From positions 1-44,807 of the forward strand of contig JABHCC010000126.1 of assembly GCA_018669475.1 (NCBI GenBank): 44,807 bases of DNA. Direction: 5' to 3'. The notes beneath the pieces are model-generated. The model was not told the DNA's origin and did no database searches. It saw only the letters and a list, made by a program, of their open reading frames with translations. This document shows, piece by piece, positions 26,501 through 33,687 of the stretch. Each line of letters opens with the position of its first letter. Position 1 is the first letter of the stretch. The DNA is from Bacteroidota bacterium. GTDB lineage: Bacteria > Bacteroidota > Bacteroidia > Bacteroidales > UBA12481. Position numbers and translations under genes: made by a program.

Positions 26501-27432
26501 AAGGAGCCTATTACGCATATGCTATTGATGCGGCAGGTAATATGTCAAATAAAGGTGTTAATCCGATTACCATTGATGATCAACTCGCACCAACAGTCAT
26601 TGTGGTTGATCAAACAATAAGTAACGCACCTTCACATTTTGTTGCAGTACAAAGTACAGATAGTGAGGGGTTTGTTTATCTTGTTAAGGAGTCAGTTCCT
26701 CAAAGCACCCAGGGACAATTGGATGCAGCTGTCGCTACTAATAATGGAGTTAAAGGATATGTTTTCTCAGCAATCACAGATGTTTCTTTGCCTGTTGGAG
26801 GGTTGAATGTTGGTAATTATCACGCCTATGCGACTGATCTGAACCAGAATTTGTCAACCAGGAGTAGCCAGATTGTAGTTATTACTCAAGCCAGCAGACT
26901 AAAATCTTTAACAAGCTTTAGCTTCCAGTCTACCAATCCGGCCTCAGTTGGTCACATTGCAGGAACTTTAATTGATATTGAAGTACCGCCAGGTACAAAC
27001 CTTAATAATCTGATCGCAACATTTACCATTAGCCAGTTATCTACTGCCTATGTTGGTTTGGTAGAACAGATAAGTGGTGTAACCTCAAATGATTTTTCTA
27101 GTCCTGTTACATATACTGTTGAGGCTGAGGATGGAACAAATCTGGATTATACAATAACAGTTACAATTGGCACAGGTATAGAAGATGATCTTTGGAATAA
27201 TAGTATTCAGGTATATCCTAATCCCATTAAAGATGAATTGCATATTCAAATGCTAAAGCCAGTTGATTATGTAATAGTTACTGATTTATTGGGTCAGGTG
27301 ATTCATGAAATATCAAATCCTGCAGATACAGAATTATATATATCGGCATCAAATTGGAATACCGGATTATATATAATACAGTTTTTCAGAGATAATAAAG
27401 CTGTGACTCACAGAAAGATAATCAAACAGTAG
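23533..27432 (+). CDS. Large secreted repeat protein with ten DUF5018-like domains and a T9SS type A sorting domain
   Basis: A signal peptide (about residues 1-31, ending GVFAQ) is followed by nine tandem domains of about 95 residues beginning near 36, 132, 227, 325, 423, 525, 626, 723 and 818. Each has the pattern Phe-x-Phe, VGTIDQTAKTI, LVATFT, QTSGTTANDFTNPV and a final YTVTVT strand, as in DUF5018 beta-sandwiches. Two different, mutually similar domains occupy about 916-1018 and 1019-1120, then a tenth DUF5018-like unit (1123-1215). The last 75 residues (VYPNPIKDEL...GLYIIQF...KIIKQ) form a type IX secretion sorting domain, so the protein should be exported and attached to or released from the cell surface. 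No catalytic motif is visible; an adhesin or matrix role is inferred. Confidence 0.9.
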   Translation: MRKQDIFTGKRIVVLFTAIISGFILSGGVFAQTETDITAFNFDLDPTYAETIDNVNKKIDVEIYNSADITTLVAVFTTLNGATATVGGVAQVSGTTPNDFTTALVYKITSGDASATEDWTITVTKRAAETGKTLLTFAFASIPGAVGTIDQSSYDVAVTVPNSQDVTALVATFTSSTLSTATVLATPQVSGTTANDFTAKVTYTIKAENGSTRNYYVTVTKAAARSEKEISYFAFEALDPDVVGTIDQTAKTIALTVPWATDVTTLVATFTNSYLSTVKIGASLQTSGTSPNDFTAPLDYVCVAEDATTVTYTVTVTKAAASTASTISSFEFTNLNPDVVGAIDQTAKTIALAIPFSADITTLVASFVASEFATVTIVAVPQVSGTTVNDFTAPKVYTVTAQDGASTTDYTVTVTQTPASVSKDLYTFSFEDANNGALNADVIGTVDQTAKTVTIEVPFGTNVTALVASFTHSALSAVSVGGGAQTTGTTANDFTNPVTYKVTAEDGSAKDYIVTVVITSASRENQFLTYFFDKTINGFDDHANGTIDHDNFTISVTVPWGTDLTTLVASFTVSQFASVNIGGVPQVSGTTINDLSNPVSYTVVAQDGSSEIYTVSVSVEAEATKHFLTYGFSNAYPTISLDIDNVNRLINISIPNTSSRLGLIATFTMSPGVEAKIGGVAQVPGATANDFDVVVTYTLVADDGSSVDYHVTVTNAPIQTGSMISTFTFPDFDPDVVATIEQLAYTIHAVIPLGSSLTALVATFTHSLLSEVTVGGTVQTSGTSANDFTNPVVYLVTAEDGTTSTYTVTVEIAAASSEKELTYFAFEGLDPDVIGAITQATETIVLTVPNGTDRTNLVATFTASALTTVRVRNLGIQQSGITSNDYSNPVVYEVTAQDGTVKSYVVSVVEQNDTTKPIVTAAMQNVTNELGQFVIVQTNEGSGKVYIIEDSQPQTTVAQLEAAVAAGKGRAAWVQSANTEIPISTYAMEEGAYYAYAIDAAGNMSNKGVNPITIDDQLAPTVIVVDQTISNAPSHFVAVQSTDSEGFVYLVKESVPQSTQGQLDAAVATNNGVKGYVFSAITDVSLPVGGLNVGNYHAYATDLNQNLSTRSSQIVVITQASRLKSLTSFSFQSTNPASVGHIAGTLIDIEVPPGTNLNNLIATFTISQLSTAYVGLVEQISGVTSNDFSSPVTYTVEAEDGTNLDYTITVTIGTGIEDDLWNNSIQVYPNPIKDELHIQMLKPVDYVIVTDLLGQVIHEISNPADTELYISASNWNTGLYIIQFFRDNKAVTHRKIIKQ
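23638..27165 (+). repeat. Ten protein-coding repeats of about 285-300 bp (DUF5018-like)
   Basis: Units begin near 23638, 23926, 24210, 24505, 24799, 25106, 25407, 25699, 25984 and, after an interruption of about 620 bp, 26900. The repetition is clear in protein but much weaker in DNA, so the copies are old. Units 3 and 4 share the closest wording (PDVVG-IDQTAKTIAL). Confidence 0.85.
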
Positions 27433-27447
27433 TATTGTATTACTGGT

Positions 27448-27475
27448 AAGAAAGGCCGCGGAAGCGGCCTTTCTT
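27448..27475. terminator. Bidirectional terminator between the repeat protein and the PLP enzyme
   Basis: AAGAAAGGCCGC (27448-27459) pairs perfectly with GCGGCCTTTCTT (27464-27475) around a GGAA loop. It sits between two convergent genes, 16 bases after one stop and 10 bases before the other. Confidence 0.85.
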
Positions 27476-27484
27476 GTTATTATA

Positions 27485-28810
27485 TCATTTTGAAGTGAAA
27501 GGTTTCCAAATAGTTTCTTTGAATCTTTGTCGGTCTATTGGATCACATTCATCAATATGACCTACTTCCAGGCTTGTATATACCATGTCATCCAATAAGT
27601 CTGGTGATCTTTGAACACCTTCTCCTATATTGATCAGTATACGTTCTCCAGATTTAAAAATTCCCTGTTTAAGTCCTTCAAAGAAACCTCCAACTGCAAT
27701 AGTTGCTGCCGGACCAATTTTAACAGTTGTCTCAAAAGCTACTAATCTGGCAATTTTTGTACCCAGATCTTCATTAAAAGTAATAATCTCACCACCAGTT
27801 TTTTTACAGAGAGGACCAATTATTGGAAAAGTTTGTGGATTACCGTTAGCCAGGGTAGGGATTCTGGTTTTAGGACTATCATAAATTGGGAAATCATTCT
27901 CCCATCCCTCTGGGAAATTATTCTCTTTTGCCTTATTCCAGGCAGCTGTCATGGGATCACATCCACTGGCCTGAACCATGATATACCTGGGATCTTTATC
28001 TACAAGTCCAAGGTCCTTAATTTCAGTTAATCCTTTGTCAATAGCAATTGGTCCGGTTCCTCCGGCAAGTGCCTGAACATAGACATCTGGCACATATCCT
28101 AGTTGACGTAACCATTCAAATACCTGAGTTTTTTTTCCTTCAACTCTGGCAGGGTCTATATTTCCACCAGACATTAATATATTATGCTTTTGAGAATATT
28201 CAGCAGCAAGTTTTTTTGCAAGCGAATAATCTCCTTTAACTTTGAATACTCGTTGTCCGTAACAGCTTACACCAGCAATATTAGATTGCAAAGCATCTTC
28301 AGGAATGAATACAGCAAGAGAAATTCCTGCTAAAGCAAGATAATGAGCAAATGCATTTGCAATATTACCTGTACTGGCAACACAATACTGTTTGACTCCA
28401 TGTTCTTTAAGAACAGATGCTGCCATAGCTGCAGCAACATCTTTGAATGTGCCGGTTCCTGGATTTAGGTCATTACGATAGGCCAGTACTGTTAAATCAA
28501 GCTTATATTCTTTTTTGGCATATTCTTCGAGAAAACTCCATTGATCGACAGGGATTATTCCTTCACCCTCTGATACAATATTTTCTTTATCCATGAGAGG
28601 AAGAAAATCAAAATAATCAAAAAGGGATTTGGCATCCCCCTCTTTTTTATTGATCATAGTCTTTATCCCACTGAAATTCTGATGATACCGAACATCAACC
28701 CATTTGCTGCTGCAAGAAGGACATTTTTGGCCCTGTTCGAACCATTGTTCAAACCCGTTTATAATTTCACCACATGAATGGCATTCAAAATAAAACTTTT
28801 GGTTTTGCAT
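27485..28810 (-). CDS. PLP-dependent threonine synthase-family enzyme; candidate cysteate synthase
   Basis: The 441-residue protein has an N-terminal zinc ribbon (C10, C13, C30, C33) and a fold type II PLP domain with the Schiff-base lysine K123 in NPGTGTFKDVAAAM, an STGNIANAFAHYLA block and the phosphate-binding LAGGTGPI loop. This layout is shared by threonine synthases and by archaeal cysteate synthase, which joins O-phosphoserine and sulfite. The usual threonine synthase motif SFKDRG is altered here to TFKDVA. It is the last gene of a cysH-cysD-cysN-PLP series (28 bases after cysN), so its position favours a sulfite-using reaction over threonine synthesis. Family membership is firm; specificity is inference, and a true threonine synthase (thrC) remains possible. 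Confidence 0.8.
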   Translation of the reverse strand: MQNQKFYFECHSCGEIINGFEQWFEQGQKCPSCSSKWVDVRYHQNFSGIKTMINKKEGDAKSLFDYFDFLPLMDKENIVSEGEGIIPVDQWSFLEEYAKKEYKLDLTVLAYRNDLNPGTGTFKDVAAAMAASVLKEHGVKQYCVASTGNIANAFAHYLALAGISLAVFIPEDALQSNIAGVSCYGQRVFKVKGDYSLAKKLAAEYSQKHNILMSGGNIDPARVEGKKTQVFEWLRQLGYVPDVYVQALAGGTGPIAIDKGLTEIKDLGLVDKDPRYIMVQASGCDPMTAAWNKAKENNFPEGWENDFPIYDSPKTRIPTLANGNPQTFPIIGPLCKKTGGEIITFNEDLGTKIARLVAFETTVKIGPAATIAVGGFFEGLKQGIFKSGERILINIGEGVQRSPDLLDDMVYTSLEVGHIDECDPIDRQRFKETIWKPFTSK

Positions 28811-28838
28811 AAGAAAGTTGATTTTTTACGTAACAGTA

Positions 28839-30113
28839 CTACAATATCATTCCAGCACCCAATGTTTCGTTAGTCGCTTCATCAATTATGATCACACTGC
28901 CAGTTATTCTGTTAGTTGTATAGGGATCAAAAAATATCGGTTTGGTTGTTTTGATCATTATTCTGCCAATGTCATTCATCCGGATAGTTTTATCCTCTGT
29001 ATTCTCTTCGAGGGTATTAACATCCATTTTGTACTGAATTGATTTGATCACAACCCTTACTTCTCTGGTAGTATGCTTCAATGCATATTTACCCGACAGT
29101 TGTAAGGCTTTTTCATTAAACCAACATATCATCAGATCAATTTCTTGTGATTGTTGAGGTTGGTTGTCACTTCCGACTATCATGTCTCCTCTTGAAATAT
29201 CAATATTATCCTCTAATTGTATCGTCACGGATTCAGAAACGTGTACCTGGTCTCCTGTTTCCTTATACCTATCAATTGATGAAATTCGGGTATTGATGCC
29301 TGAGGGTAAAACTGTAACTGCATCACCTTTCTTAAAGTTTCCACCTGCTGTTCTTCCAGCATAACCACGATAGTCATGAAACTCTGGTTTCTGAGGTCTG
29401 ATCACGTATTGAACCGGAAATCTTGGATCTTGAGTATTGCGGTCTGAAGTTATGTCAATCGATTCCAGCAATTGCAGTAAAGTAGGTCCTTTAAACCAAT
29501 CCATATTTTTCGAAGGGTGCACCACATTGTCCCCAAACAAAGCGCTTATTGGGATAAAACGGGCATCTTTTATGGCCAGTTTCTCTGAGACCTTATTGAA
29601 GTCTGCTTTGATTTTCTCAAAAACGATCTGATCAAAATCGACTAAATCCATTTTATTTATACAAACCAGCAGATGTGGGATTTGCAATAAAGATGCGATG
29701 AAGCTGTGTCGCATGGTCTGCTCCAAAACTCCAAGGCGTGCATCAATTAATACAACAGCCAGATTTGCTGTGGAGGCTCCAGTTACCATATTTCGGGTAT
29801 ATTGGATATGCCCCGGAGTATCGGCAATAATGAACTTGCGCTTTGGTGTGGCAAAATAGCGATAAGCCACATCAATAGTGATACCCTGTTCACGCTCAGC
29901 CCTGAGGCCATCAGTTACCAGAGCTAAGTCAATATGTTCATTTCCTCGTCGCATGCTATCACGTTGGATAGTTTCAAGCTGATCCTCGAAAATTGATTTG
30001 CTATCATACAATAAACGCCCTATTAGCGTGGATTTTCCATCGTCAACACTCCCGGCGGTGGTAAACCGTAAGAGTTCCATGTTTAGATAGGCTTCGGAAT
30101 CGAATTCAGACAT
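28839..30113 (-). CDS. cysN: Sulfate adenylyltransferase subunit 1 (GTPase)
   Basis: CysN couples GTP hydrolysis to adenosine 5'-phosphosulfate formation by CysD. The 424-residue protein is an EF-Tu-like GTPase: P-loop GSVDDGKST (21-29), ITIDVAYRYF as switch I, DTPGHIQYTRNM as switch II and NKMD for guanine specificity, followed by two beta-barrel domains. It has no fused APS kinase domain and is slightly shorter than E. coli CysN. Its ATG at 30113 is directly preceded, with no spacer, by a 13-copy heptanucleotide repeat. cysD ends 139 bases upstream. Confidence 0.97.
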   Translation of the reverse strand: MSEFDSEAYLNMELLRFTTAGSVDDGKSTLIGRLLYDSKSIFEDQLETIQRDSMRRGNEHIDLALVTDGLRAEREQGITIDVAYRYFATPKRKFIIADTPGHIQYTRNMVTGASTANLAVVLIDARLGVLEQTMRHSFIASLLQIPHLLVCINKMDLVDFDQIVFEKIKADFNKVSEKLAIKDARFIPISALFGDNVVHPSKNMDWFKGPTLLQLLESIDITSDRNTQDPRFPVQYVIRPQKPEFHDYRGYAGRTAGGNFKKGDAVTVLPSGINTRISSIDRYKETGDQVHVSESVTIQLEDNIDISRGDMIVGSDNQPQQSQEIDLMICWFNEKALQLSGKYALKHTTREVRVVIKSIQYKMDVNTLEENTEDKTIRMNDIGRIMIKTTKPIFFDPYTTNRITGSVIIIDEATNETLGAGMIL

Positions 30114-30204
30114 AGTTATCAGTTATCAGTTATCAGTTGTCAGTTATCAGTTATCAGTTGTCAGTTGTCAGTTATCAGTTGTCAGTTGTCAGTTGTCAGT
30201 TGTC
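30114..30204 (-). repeat. Heptanucleotide tandem repeat, 13 copies, against the cysN start codon
   Basis: Thirteen perfect-length 7-base units occupy exactly 91 bases. On the plus strand each is AGTTATC or AGTTGTC; only the fifth base varies, in the order A A A G A A G G A G G G G. On the coding strand of cysN this is GACAACT/GATAACT repeated up to the ATG. Stops occur in the repeat, so it is not translated into cysN. It resembles the short tandemly repeated repetitive elements known from cyanobacteria. Confidence 0.97.
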
Positions 30205-30208
30205 AGAT

Positions 30209-30224
30209 CCCCGCTTTCGCGAGG
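30209..30224 (-). other. Small GNRA-loop hairpin in the cysD-cysN intergenic RNA
   Basis: In the minus-strand transcript CCTCGC (30224-30219) pairs with GCGGGG (30214-30209), one G-T pair included, closing a GAAA tetraloop. It lies between the cysD stop and the heptamer repeat, without a T-run, so it is more likely an RNA-processing or stability element than a terminator. Confidence 0.5.
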
Positions 30225-30252
30225 ACATGGTTTTCAGTTTGAAGGAATTGGT

Positions 30253-31158
30253 CTAGAAGTATCCTTCTTTTTTTCTATCCTCCATTGCTGCTTCGGAGCG
30301 CTTGTCATCAGACCTGCTACCTCTTTCTGTTACCCTGGTTGCCGCAATCTCCCTGATAATGTCAACAAGATTATCAGCTTTTGATATAGTGAGGCCAGTA
30401 CATGAGATATCACCAATTGTTCGACAGCGGATATCCTTTTCAACGATTTCCTCATCGGGTTTAAGATTCATAAAAGGGGCCCAGGCCAGCCAAACGCCTT
30501 CACGGTTGAATACCTTTCTCTTATGTGTGTAATACAAGCTGGGCATTTCTATATTTTCCTGGTAGATATACTGCCAAATATCCATCTCAGTCCAGTTAGA
30601 TAAAGGGAATACTCTGAAGTGTTCTCCCATATTCATCCGGCCATTGAATAGATTCCATAACTCCGGACGTTGATTCTTTGGGTCCCATTGTCCAAATTCA
30701 TCTCTATGGGAGAAAAAGCGTTCTTTAGCCCTGGCTTTTTCCTCATCACGACGTCCTCCACCGAGTGCGACATCAAACTTATGTGTCTCAATGGTATCAA
30801 GGAGAGTGCCTGTTTGTAAAAGATTACGACTTGCACTATAACCTGTTTCTTCGGTTGCCTTGCCATCATCTATGCTTTGTTGAACTGAGCCGACAACTAA
30901 TCGGGCTCCGAGATCTTCAACAAGCCGATCCCTGAATAGAATAGTTTCTTCGAAATTATGACCAGTATCAATATGGGCAAGAGTGAATGGGAATTTTTGA
31001 GGCCAGAAAGCCTTGAGGGCCAGGTGAACCATTACAATTGAATCTTTCCCACCTGAAAACAGCAGGGCAGGATTCTCAAATTGGGCTCCAACTTCCCGCA
31101 TAATGTGGATCGATTCGTTTTCTAGTTCCCGAAGGTGATTAATTTGGGTTTTTGTCAT
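30253..31158 (-). CDS. cysD: Sulfate adenylyltransferase subunit 2
   Basis: CysD is the catalytic half of ATP sulfurylase, making adenosine 5'-phosphosulfate from ATP and sulfate. The 301-residue protein is full length with the PP-loop SGGKDS at 35-40, IDTGHNFEET around 73-82 and the GGGRRDEEKARAKER block. It starts 2 bases after the cysH stop and is followed, after the hairpin and heptamer repeat, by cysN. Confidence 0.97.
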   Translation of the reverse strand: MTKTQINHLRELENESIHIMREVGAQFENPALLFSGGKDSIVMVHLALKAFWPQKFPFTLAHIDTGHNFEETILFRDRLVEDLGARLVVGSVQQSIDDGKATEETGYSASRNLLQTGTLLDTIETHKFDVALGGGRRDEEKARAKERFFSHRDEFGQWDPKNQRPELWNLFNGRMNMGEHFRVFPLSNWTEMDIWQYIYQENIEMPSLYYTHKRKVFNREGVWLAWAPFMNLKPDEEIVEKDIRCRTIGDISCTGLTISKADNLVDIIREIAATRVTERGSRSDDKRSEAAMEDRKKEGYF

Positions 31159-31160
31159 AA

Positions 31161-31889
31161 TTATTGATCGTTACCATTTGTATGGATACCGCATTCTTTT
31201 GAAGAATTATTTTCCCACCACCACCGGCCATCTCGAATATTCTGTCCGGGTCCGATAGCTCTTGTACAAGGCGCACATCCGATACTAATAAATCCTTTAT
31301 CGTGCAGAGTATTATATGGAACATGATTGTCTTTAATGTACCGTTTTACTTGTTCCAGACTCCAGTCAAACAAAACGTTAAATTTAATGACTTGATTGGC
31401 CGGATCAAAGATAAATCTCTTGAGATTTCCACGGTCATTAGATTGTTCATTCCGAAGACCAGTAATCCATACAGATACATCTTTGAGAGCTCTATGCAGT
31501 GGTTTAACCTTGCGAATCTGACAACACTCAACTCTGTTCTCAACAGATTCGTAAAAGCTGAAAGGGCCTTTCTCGCTTACCAGGTTTTCTATATCAGTCT
31601 GATAAGGATGAAAAACCTGTATTTTTTTTCCGTAGCGGGACAAAGTACTGTTATGAACTTTGTTCGTTTCTTCAAAATTTCTTCCAGTATCTAAAGTGAA
31701 TAAACTAATTGGTAGGTTTTGGGAGAAAATCATGTCAGTAACAACCTGGTCTTCCATCCCAAATGAGCTCGAAAAGCTGATCTTACCTGGGAATTTTTCA
31801 ATAAGAAATTCAAGAGCTTCCCTGATGCTCAAAGCAGCAGTCTCATTATCCAGTCTTATTGCCATTTCGGCGTTCATCATTTCTTCCAT
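31161..31889 (-). CDS. cysH: Assimilatory APS reductase (iron-sulfur type)
   Basis: The enzyme reduces adenosine 5'-phosphosulfate to sulfite. It carries the CC...CxxC set that binds a [4Fe-4S] cluster (VECCQIRKVKPL and SIGCAPCTR) and the catalytic C-terminal KECGIH. These mark APS reductases and are absent from the cluster-free PAPS reductases, in line with no APS kinase gene (cysC) here. SFSSSFGMEDQVV is the nucleotide-binding block. I prefer the ATG at 31889 (MEEMMNAEMAIRL); a GTG at 31910 and an ATG at 31880 are alternatives. It is the first gene of the cysH-cysD-cysN-PLP operon, with a candidate promoter at 31936-31943. No sulfite reductase is present in the window. Confidence 0.94.
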   Translation of the reverse strand: MEEMMNAEMAIRLDNETAALSIREALEFLIEKFPGKISFSSSFGMEDQVVTDMIFSQNLPISLFTLDTGRNFEETNKVHNSTLSRYGKKIQVFHPYQTDIENLVSEKGPFSFYESVENRVECCQIRKVKPLHRALKDVSVWITGLRNEQSNDRGNLKRFIFDPANQVIKFNVLFDWSLEQVKRYIKDNHVPYNTLHDKGFISIGCAPCTRAIGPGQNIRDGRWWWENNSSKECGIHTNGNDQ

Positions 31890-31935
31890 TTTCTTTACCC
31901 CTGAGCACACGGCAATTCACTATTAAAAAGTTTTG

Positions 31936-31943
31936 CAAAGATA
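31936..31943 (-). promoter_or_regulatory. Candidate -7 box for the cysH operon
   Basis: On the minus strand this reads TATCTTTG, an exact TAnnTTTG match, 46 bases upstream of the chosen ATG. The -33 position holds only a weak T-rich match. Confidence 0.5.
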
Positions 31944-31968
31944 ATATTTTAAATGGCACCTTAAGTAA

Positions 31969-32001
31969 AGGCTTGCCATACCACAAAGGGACGACAAGCC
32001 T
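31969..32001 (-). terminator. Possible weak terminator after the symporter gene
   Basis: AGGCTTG (31969-31975) and CAAGCCT (31995-32001) form a 7-base-pair stem with a 19-base loop, 23 bases after the symporter stop and before the cysH promoter. On the minus strand it is followed only by a short TTTA. The position fits separation of the galactose and sulfur operons. Confidence 0.4.
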
Positions 32002-32024
32002 AAATGTCGGAACCGTATTTTTTA

Positions 32025-33665
32025 CTACCAGAATGCGATATAAAGAGCAGCTACAATTGCCAATAATATGAAGGCACCTACTTTAAAACCAGTTTCAGTA
32101 TGAAACAGACCTTTCTCAAAACGAACAGCTTTTGGATGATCCTCTTTTGATTCAATCAGGCTAATCACAATCATAAGCACTGCCAGAATTAGGAAAACAT
32201 AACCCCATCGATTCATAAATGGCACCTCCGGCAGAAGTATCATGAAAGCAAAAGACAATGGTATACTTAAACCAGCACCCCAAAGTGCTGCATTAGAGGT
32301 TGCCCTTTTCCAGAACACACCTGCCAGGAATATTGCACAAACACCGGGGGTAATGAATCCTGTGAATTCCTGAATATATTGGAATGCCTGGTCTAATCCA
32401 CCAAGAAGCGGCCTGGCCATTACTACTGCAATAATTAATGCGCTTAAACTAGCAAGGCGACCAATGCTTACCATCTTTGTGTCACTGACATTCTTGTCTA
32501 TCAGGTTCTTATAAATATCCATCGTGAAGATTGTAGATGTGGAGTTCAGCATAGATGCAAGCGATGATACAATTGCTGCTACAAGAGCAGCAAAAGCCAC
32601 ACCTTTGATACCTGCCGGCACGAAATTATGCAGTAACCATGGATATGCCTGGTCTGACCGGCTGATAACATCGGCATTTTCAAGTCCGTATGCATCAGGT
32701 GACTGACTGATAAGATAGGCTGCAATGCCAGGAATTACTACGATCAGTGGGATTAACAACTTCAGAAAACCGGCAAATAATACTCCTTTTTGAGCTTCGG
32801 CAATAGATTTAGCAGCTAATCCCCGTTGAATAATGTATTGATTGAACCCCCAGTAAGAGATATTAGCAATCCATAAACCACCGATAACCACACTTAGTCC
32901 AGGCAGATCAAACCAGGCATCTTTAGTTCCTCCGGAACCATCTGGAATCATCATCTCACCTTTTTTTATGATCATATTGAATTTCTCAGGAACTTTGTCC
33001 AACAGTTCAGTAAATCCGGCAAATACACCATCACCTCCACCAATTGCTTTAAGAGCAAGAATCGTAGTTATCAAACCCCCGGCAATGAGGAAAATTACCT
33101 GAATGACATCCGTCCAGGCAACCGCTTTCAGTCCGCCATAAATGGAATATACAGCTGCAAACACTGCCAGACCAACAATTCCCCAGAAAACAGGAATCCC
33201 CATGATAGTTTCTAACGCCAGAGCCCCAAGCCATAAAACGGAGGTAAGGTTAATAAACACATAAACCAATAACCAGAATGTTGCCATTGCTGTTCTCACA
33301 CGGTTGTCAAAGCGCTCCTGAAGAAATTGAGGCATGGTATAAATTCCCTTTTTGAGAAATACCGGCAGGAAAAAGATTCCGACCAGTATCAGGGCAATGG
33401 CTGCCATCCATTCATAAGAAGCAATGGCTAATCCAATTGCAAATCCACTACCAGACATTCCGATGGCTTGTTCAGCTGAAATATTCGCAGCGATGAGTGA
33501 GGCTCCTACAGCCCACCATGGCAATGATTTGCTTGCAAGGAAGTAATCCTTAGCAGTTTTTTTCTCTCCTTTTTTATTTCTGGATACATAGAGTCCAATG
33601 AAAATAATCAATAAACAGTATGCAATGAAAACAATGTAATCTAAGTTAGAAAATCCATTCTTCAT
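32025..33665 (-). CDS. Sodium/sugar symporter (SGLT-like, SSF family), probable galactose transporter
   Basis: The 546-residue protein has about fourteen membrane segments and the sugar branch signatures of the SSF family: WWAVGASLIAANISAEQAIGMSGSGF (about residues 49-74), YSIYGGLKAVAWTDVIQV (about 168-185) and LVAAIVSSLASMLNSTSTIFTMDIY (about 362-386) with the sodium-site serines. It resembles the sodium/galactose transporter vSGLT. It is the last gene of a galactokinase-lipoprotein-symporter operon (22-base gap), which supports galactose as substrate; this is inference from context. Confidence 0.9.
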   Translation of the reverse strand: MKNGFSNLDYIVFIAYCLLIIFIGLYVSRNKKGEKKTAKDYFLASKSLPWWAVGASLIAANISAEQAIGMSGSGFAIGLAIASYEWMAAIALILVGIFFLPVFLKKGIYTMPQFLQERFDNRVRTAMATFWLLVYVFINLTSVLWLGALALETIMGIPVFWGIVGLAVFAAVYSIYGGLKAVAWTDVIQVIFLIAGGLITTILALKAIGGGDGVFAGFTELLDKVPEKFNMIIKKGEMMIPDGSGGTKDAWFDLPGLSVVIGGLWIANISYWGFNQYIIQRGLAAKSIAEAQKGVLFAGFLKLLIPLIVVIPGIAAYLISQSPDAYGLENADVISRSDQAYPWLLHNFVPAGIKGVAFAALVAAIVSSLASMLNSTSTIFTMDIYKNLIDKNVSDTKMVSIGRLASLSALIIAVVMARPLLGGLDQAFQYIQEFTGFITPGVCAIFLAGVFWKRATSNAALWGAGLSIPLSFAFMILLPEVPFMNRWGYVFLILAVLMIVISLIESKEDHPKAVRFEKGLFHTETGFKVGAFILLAIVAALYIAFW

Positions 33666-33687
33666 AATAAATTAGCTGTGCATCGGG

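Noticed and set aside
30114-30204. CRISPR array
   Set aside because: The units are 7 bases and contiguous, with no spacers and no cas genes nearby.
31302-31694. 130-codon plus-strand open frame
   Set aside because: Antisense to cysH; the composition is that of a reversed coding strand.
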